From assembly GCA_029448655.1 (NCBI GenBank), contig JACCLO010000004.1:2666001-2730000 (forward strand): a stretch of 64,000 bases of DNA. The letters are read 5' to 3'. The position numbers and the translations under genes were made by a program. Of this stretch, positions 58,273 through 64,000 are shown in pieces. This DNA is from Wolfiporia cocos. Lineage: Eukaryota; Basidiomycota; Agaricomycetes; Polyporales; Phaeolaceae. The first letter of the stretch is position 1, and every line of letters begins with the position of its first letter. Under the pieces are notes generated by a model, which was given only the letters and a program-made list of their open reading frames with translations, made no database searches and had not been told where the DNA came from.

Positions 58273-61004
58273 TCAGACACCAGCGACGATCCTGAGCATT
58301 CAATTAAGTCACATATCCAAGTCTGACGTAGCAAAATACGCACTCTTCTGCCTTATTGAGGGCTTGTACCATCTGCACGCATTCCTTTCTGCGGCTGACA
58401 ACATATTCAGACTCCTTCAGGAGATCGTCGAGGACCTCCGGCTTGTAGAGCTCCTGAAGCAACTCGCGCTGGAGGTTCTCCTTCGAGTGGTTCACGAGGT
58501 TGAGAGAAATCGCCTTGGGGACCATATCAATCATCTCGCGCTTAACGATGTTGAAGTACGAATGAATGAGGAGCTCTAAGAAGCAATAAGTAATGGTCAA
58601 CTACTCCAAGGAATGAACGTACTGATAACCTCTGTTTCCATCGTCTCCCGCTCGCTGAGAGCGGCTTGTGGCTTAATGATTGGCGGCGGCTACGTTATGA
58701 TGAGCACCACGGAACGTGGCTTATCGTATCGTAGCAAGGATCCATGCTTACCGTGTCCATGACTGCGGCTCCCTTCTTCTTCGGTCCGTTCTTCGCCGCG
58801 GAAAAGAACGATCCGAAGAAACTGGTTTCCTGCTTCACATCTACATCGAGATCTTTGTTATTGTTTAACTGCGCCGGAGTGAGCCTGCCGCTTTTGGGGT
58901 CAGCAGCTTGTGGTGGGGGCTTGTTGGCGTTCATGCGGTCGTTCACAATCGCCATAGCCTGCAAATGAATCAATCATCGATTCGCTGCGTACCAGTTAAA
59001 GGCATACGGACCCTATGGCCATTCAAGAAATCAGGATGTGTTGTATTCACATAGCATGCTTGCATCCTGACAGGGCCCAGGGTTAAGCGCGGACATTACA
59101 ACATGGGAATATGCAGTCGTACGCGACAAGGTCTGTGACCAGCTTGGTCGTAGGGTTCAACGCGTTCTTGAAGAAGTTGACCACAACAGAGTTGAACCTC
59201 TCACGGAGCGCGGGATATCTTCTGAACGCTTGCTGTACTCAAATCATTACCACACCGATGGAAGCGGTCAAGCAATACAATTTGCTTACCATCTTCGTGA
59301 GGACTTGCCCCAAGATACGGATCAACTCGTCATAGACGAGCTGACAGCACTTGATGCTAGGTTCTTCTAACCGCTTGATCTGCTGCTTCACGATGATCTC
59401 AAACGCTTGCGTTCCAACGAAGACTGCTGGCGTAGAACCCTATCCCAGGTCTCAGCGCCGGACATTCTCAGGGTAGTAGTGCATTTACTCACTGATGAGT
59501 TGTACAGAGTGATACGGATGTCGCCATCCTTGACTTGGTCAAAGGGATCAATAGTCTTAATACCCTGGTTGAACAGCTCATGGAACACGAAAGAGATACG
59601 CGCTCCTCCTGACAGCTCATTGAGGGAAAGATCATTCGTGTTTCCATCGATGGCAGTGCGGAACTCTGAGCAGAACTCGGTGATCACGGAGAGGACGACG
59701 TTTGCTGAGCTGCCGTCGCCCATGGGGCCTCCCAAGCTCTGAAGCTCCGCATTGTACTTCTGCAGTTGCGAAGAGATGCGAGCTTTGATATCAGGCAGAG
59801 TCGCGCGGATGTGCGCCATGAGGATCTACGTCATGGTGTATGATGGGTTTATGCTCAGTGCTCGGGCGCGAATGACCACTTACGACGTTGAGCTTCCGTG
59901 CTAGGAATGGTGTGCCGCAATATTGCGCCTTGCCCTTGTACGACGGGTGGTTTTCGAAGAACTGGCGTTCATACTCGAGAGCAGCACTGATTGGCTTATT
60001 GCCGTCGATATCTCGCTGACCACGGTTGACAACTGGAACATATCCAAGGCGCAGGGGAATAATCCGCCCAGCTAGAATGTCTACAACATCTGTTCCTTGG
60101 TCCCTACACCGAAGATGTTAGCAGAAGTGGCGATTCAACCGATTTTACTCACATGAGGTCAACCTTAGTCAAGACACCAATTGTTCGCTGGCCATCAGGG
60201 TCGACCTCGCGCGCTAACTTCAGCCCATCGGAATTGGCCAAGTCTGTGTTGGCTGCCGTAACAGCAAGGACAATACACGCGGGTTTCGAGATGTACTTTA
60301 GCAACATGTCCTTGATTTGCTTCTCAATGTCGCGGGGCTGGTCTCCGACTGGGACCTTTGTGAGACCGGGAAGATCGACCAGGGTCAACGTCAGGACATT
60401 TGGTGAATATATACGCAGGTTGATGGGTTGTGGTGAGATTCCCGCGTTTTTGCCTGTCTTGGCCTCAGTATCCCGGACGATCTCTGCACGTATCTTGTTG
60501 AAGTCGTAGAATTTCTCGCCAGGTAGATGCAGGAATTCTCCCCACTCGTCCTGGTTGGCGGCCGGGTCGTCTCCCTCAATTTTGACTACGTCATAAGCAA
60601 TTACATAGCAATCCTGAGCATGTCATGAAGAGGCTCACCTGTCGTTCCATTCGGTTGCGCAGATCCTTTGCGGTTGATGAGTTGCAGGACCTAGCCAATA
60701 TCAGGATGACACTTATAGCATGCCCAGTATGTTTCTCACCAGTGGTCGACGCGTCACAATACCCGTCCCTCGAGGTAAGAAGTCTCGGCCGACCAAGTTC
60801 TGCAGAGGGTCGATTTTCGAGCCTCACGAGACAACTCAACCCAGGACACACCTCGAGCACACTACTCTTGCCACTACTCTGACTCCCGAGCACACATATC
60901 TGTGGTAGGTCTATCTGGGATGCCGACGAGCCAACTGCAGTGAAGACATCCTGCAGCCTGTTGACAACGCTGACAATCTCCGTTCCCAGGGATGGTGTTC
61001 CCAT
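58273..61004 (-). CDS. VPS1: dynamin-related GTPase Vps1
   Basis: Large dynamin-family GTPase for vacuolar sorting, endocytosis and peroxisome fission. The start at 61004 gives [20 protein letters not shown]. GTPase motifs are G1 [13 protein letters not shown]2 [14 protein letters not shown]3 [15 protein letters not shown] and G4 [11 protein letters not shown], then the Vps1 marker segments [20 protein letters not shown] and GVVNRGQ-like [11 protein letters not shown]. The stalk ([39 protein letters not shown]) precedes a variable insert with poly-Pro and Asn-Lys-Asp residues and a GED ([39 protein letters not shown]). The chosen end, EEIVAGV, requires a last intron; without it the frame stops at 58304. 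About 12 short exons are present; the GTPase exons were checked, the rest approximated. Vps1 is favoured over Dnm1 by the closer G-domain match. Confidence 0.92.
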
Positions 61005-61638
61005 GTCTAGCAGCTAGGTAGGCGAGATATAACGTAGAGAGAAAGTCGCGGAACGGTGAGAGAACACGCGAATGCGGACGTGCAGCAGCAGTGCTATAAG
61101 GACTTGCCAAACACGGCCAGACGCGCGTCGCGCAGTCGAGCCCACCCTCCGACGCTGCGACGCAGTAAGGTACAACTCTCGGGCTCGCTGCGATCTCCTC
61201 ACAGGGCTGGCAATACTCGAAGCTTGTATTCTTTGGAATAAACGACCCAGCCTCATGAACAGCGTTAGTAAAGCTGCCGCCCCCGGCCCGGCGGGTGTCA
61301 TGCAATGATCACTCACCGCGCTCACTGAGTGCGGGTGGGTCATGAATTGCCTGGTTCAAAGCTCTCCACAATGTGGCTAAGAAGCCTCTGCAATATGCCT
61401 TCTGCTCGGAACTTGTCCCGTAATATAACTTTGGTGCCACCGACCTCGTTGGGCCAGCAAGATTGCCTCTTCCGCCGCGCAGTTGCGTTTCACGGTCAGC
61501 TGAAAGTCATCTGCGTTCCAAACTCATCATCGCTACTTAAATGTGTTATGCCAGGGGGGCAGCGATGCAGGCTGCCCTTGCCTTCGTACTCCCATCATCA
61601 TCTGCAGGCCCCTCTTCCCATCCCTGAGTACGATCACA
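61005..61638. other. divergent promoter region Vps1/GH88
   Basis: About 635 bp between divergent starts. A plus-strand frame (61329-61817) overlaps the GH88 start in another frame and is not supported. No repeat seen. Confidence 0.45.
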
Positions 61639-63381
61639 ATGCTCGGTCTTCTGCAATTGGTGCAGTCTCTAGCATATGTCTTTCTGGCATCGGGGACGTC
61701 TGTATCTCTGCCGGCAGAGCTGTACTCGCCATTGGTAGCCTCCAAGGTTCTGAAGACAGCGAGTTCTCTGCCACAGCCAATGATGTACCCTCAGTATACC
61801 GACCGCGTGCGCGGTGATTGGGAGTACTTCGTCCCGGATCTCTGGACATCGGGATCCTTCCCCGCCACCCTTTACGAATTGCGCAGGCGTGCGCAGCTGT
61901 GTCACTGGGGCGCAGACAATGAAACGGAATGGCTGACGCTGGCCCGTCGATGGAGCACGCCCGAGGTGCCGCTCGAGACAAATAACACCGTTGGGCACGA
62001 TGTGGGGTTCTTGAGCTATCCTTTTGTGAATGAACTCGAGATGTTCGTCCCACCTGCAACGAAATGTGCTGTGTGGTCTGATTGCTCTTCGATATCAGAG
62101 ACAAAGACAATCAGACCGCCCGCGATGCAGTGAACCGCTTCGCGTCAGATTTAGCCGCGCGGTTCAATCCCATTGTGGGCTGTACAAGAAGTTGGGACAC
62201 AGCCAACCCCATAGATTTCGAAGTGTGTCTCGGCAGTGGCTCGACGTGATTGGGCATTGATGTCTGCGCAGGTGATCATCGATAATATGATGAATCTGGA
62301 GGTACGTACTGACTGTTGCTGAGGGCATTGCTCAACATTCACGATTTTGGGCTCATAGGTCTTGTTCGTGTCGGCGAGCTTGACCGGCAACAAGACCTTG
62401 GAAGACATTGCAATCTCTCATGCTAACAAGACTATGCAAAACCACATACGGCCTGATGGTACGACCCTGCTGCGAAATAACCGCTACAATGAAACCCAAG
62501 ATCATAACATTCACGTTACACAGGCTCGTCATTTCATGTTGTGGAATACAATGCCACAACCGGCAAGGTTATTGCTAAGTTCACGGCGCAAGGCTATTCC
62601 AACTCCAGGTATTGATGCCCCAGATGTGAGATGATTGACACCGTGATTGACGTTGATATTCGTGAAAGCACATGGAGCCGCGGTCAGGCATGGGGTATAT
62701 ACGGCTTCTCGAACAGTACGTGTATCAATTCGGCAAAGCAGAACGCTGCCGAGCGCTGAGCTGAACCAGTGTACAATCACACGAAGCACAGTGATTATCT
62801 GGTAACAGCGAGACGCATGGCCTCGTACTTCCTCTCGCATCTGCCGAGCAACGGCATTGTACCATGGTGAATACCAGGATATCCATCAACGCAAACGTTG
62901 TGCTGAAAGGAGCATACGATCACTGCAGGGACTTCAATGCCCCTCTTGAGCCTCCGCGCCCGGCCGACTCATCTGCAGCAATGGCGGCCGTGAACGGCCT
63001 CTTTCTTCTCGCGCAGCAAGAGGCCTCGCTCTCTCCACCGAATAAGTCTGGCTCGGCATATTACACGAATGCGGCTATCAAGGTAAGCTAGAAGCTGCAC
63101 TGCATTGGCATCGCAATACACTACGCCGGCGATTGCGGGCTCAACCCTCGGATAGCTTCTACGTGATAATACAGCCCTAGCCTGGCGGCCGGAGTGGCAG
63201 AGCCTGCTCGCAAATGGCACGGTCGACAATCCGCAGGGAAATAACCTGACAGGAATCGTGTATGGTATGTGGACGCACATGTTCGCATGAAAGATCGTCT
63301 CAATAGCGTATATATACAGGCGATTACTTCTTCGTAAAGGCGGGGAACGATCTAATCAAGTTGGGAGAGGCGCCATGCTGA
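61639..63381 (+). CDS. secreted GH88-type unsaturated glucuronyl hydrolase
   Basis: Glycoside hydrolase family 88 enzymes hydrolyse unsaturated uronic acids released from polysaccharides by lyases, via hydration of the double bond. Ten exons (61639-62042, 62099-62222, 62272-62301, 62359-62458, 62524-62608, 62669-62715, 62770-62866, 62929-63082, 63156-63264, 63320-63381) join in frame to 403 residues. A signal peptide (LGLLQLVQSLAYVFLASG) is followed by WEYFVPDLWTSGSFPATLYE, HDVGFLSYPF, VGCTRSWDTANPIDFE, the catalytic-region Asp in VIIDNMMNLEVLF, STWSRGQAWGIYGFSNMY, DSSAAMAAVNGL, and LTGIVYGDYFFVKAGNDL. The active-site Asp and the conserved His, Arg and Trp positions are present. Exon 3 is only 30 nt. 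The exon 8/9 acceptor is less certain. Extracellular breakdown of plant or microbial uronates is inferred. Confidence 0.9.
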
Positions 63382-63652
63382 TGGACAGGCCGAAATGTGA
63401 CACACAGCAATGTGGCCCTGTCAACTCACGGACAAATATCGCGTATTTGCAATCTGCGCTCTGTACACCTGCTTTTGCGGCGGTACGATGGCGTTGTATT
63501 TCGGCATTGCAGTGATCGATGAGCGCGGCCACAGGAAAAGCATTGACATTACATCGACAACGATTAGTGAGGTACAACATCTGTGACTTCCATTCTTATA
63601 TTTCTCTTGGGTGAATAATGACCTTCAAGTACAGCATGCATCCCGAAAACGA

Positions 63653-63981
63653 TCATGCTCCGTAGTTGAGGCGGAAGATGTCGTTGTAGCTGTTCAAGTG
63701 TCAGTGGCATTCTCACTGCAGACAGAAGGGTCTACATACACGTAGAAGCTGCTGCCATCGGGAATCAGGTGGAAGACCTGGCTGAACTGCAAAGCATTTG
63801 TACTGTCATCAACCTATGCATTGCACCCAGGAATATAAATATCAAGCACGCGAAGGACTTCAAAATGTGCACGCACCAGGAGGAGGCCGGTGACACTGAC
63901 AAGCAAGCTGGACAGAGTTGGGGACGATGGCTGTGCGTCAAAGGTGGTAACCTTGTGCGCAACCTTCTCAAAAGGCAGGGT
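63653..63981 (-). CDS. NTF2: nuclear transport factor 2 (5' part outside window)
   Basis: NTF2 imports Ran-GDP into the nucleus and binds FxFG nucleoporins. Only the last three coding exons are in the window (63981-63877, 63813-63740, 63689-63653); the gene continues beyond the right edge, and 63982-64000 is intron sequence. The visible protein reads TLPFEKVAHKVTTFDAQPSS, VSVTGLLLVDDS, LQFSQVFHLIPDGSSFYVYN and ends DIFRLNYGA, the strictly conserved NTF2 terminus. The Ran-binding pocket residues in the final beta-hairpin are present. About 70 of the roughly 125 residues are covered. It converges with the GH88 gene across about 270 bp. Confidence 0.95.
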
Positions 63982-64000
63982 CTGACAGTATGAACGGTCA

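Overview
The window is nuclear DNA of a filamentous basidiomycete, most probably an Agaricomycete (class is inference). The evidence is the gene architecture: coding exons split by many 45-65 nt introns with GT..AG ends and CTRAC-like branch sites close to the acceptor, tightly packed genes on both strands, no operons, and proteins typical of mushroom-forming fungi (a DUF7330 protein, a Ser/Thr-rich cupredoxin, a secreted GH88 hydrolase, a P450). For about 19 genes I joined exons by hand so that every junction keeps the reading frame; this is stated in each entry. NOT4, PAN2, MOT1 and Vps1 are placed by strong domain matches with only part of their exons fixed.

Layout. 0.4-11 kb: mitochondrial RsfS factor (-), SHR3 permease chaperone (+), RAD18 ubiquitin ligase (-), NOT4/CNOT4 ubiquitin ligase of CCR4-NOT (-). 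11-20 kb: PDCD5 (-), a T5orf172/MUG113-domain protein (+), a two-domain cupredoxin (+), a small zinc-finger-like protein (+), an alpha/beta hydrolase with a peroxisomal C-terminus (-). 21-31 kb: LCP5/neuroguidin (+), a dimeric alpha-beta barrel protein (-), PAN2 deadenylase (-), a secreted agmatinase-type ureohydrolase made of 16 exons (-). 31-49 kb: MOT1 (-), a JmjC/cupin_8 oxygenase (+), a TBC1D5-like Rab GAP (+), SDH1 (+), SPF45 (-). 49-64 kb: a cytochrome P450 (-), DCN1 (-), a short basic peptide gene (-, weak), a 1.6 kb gene-poor stretch, a DUF7330 protein (+), CIA2 (-), dynamin Vps1 (-), a GH88 hydrolase (+), and the 3' part of NTF2 (-) running off the right edge.

Most genes are housekeeping: ubiquitin and NEDD8 ligation (RAD18, NOT4, DCN1), mRNA deadenylation (NOT4, PAN2), transcription and splicing (MOT1, SPF45), ribosome biogenesis (LCP5, RsfS), respiration and Fe-S assembly (SDH1, CIA2), vesicle traffic (Vps1, TBC, SHR3) and nuclear import (NTF2). 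I see no biosynthetic cluster, CRISPR array, rRNA, tRNA or intact transposon. I did not find a convincing new multi-gene system. The most unusual signals are structural: a ureohydrolase with 9 nt and 15 nt micro-exons, two probable GC-AG introns (one behind an 11 nt first coding exon of MOT1), a possible PTS1 ending on the alpha/beta hydrolase, and several palindromic or tandem-repeat elements in promoters.
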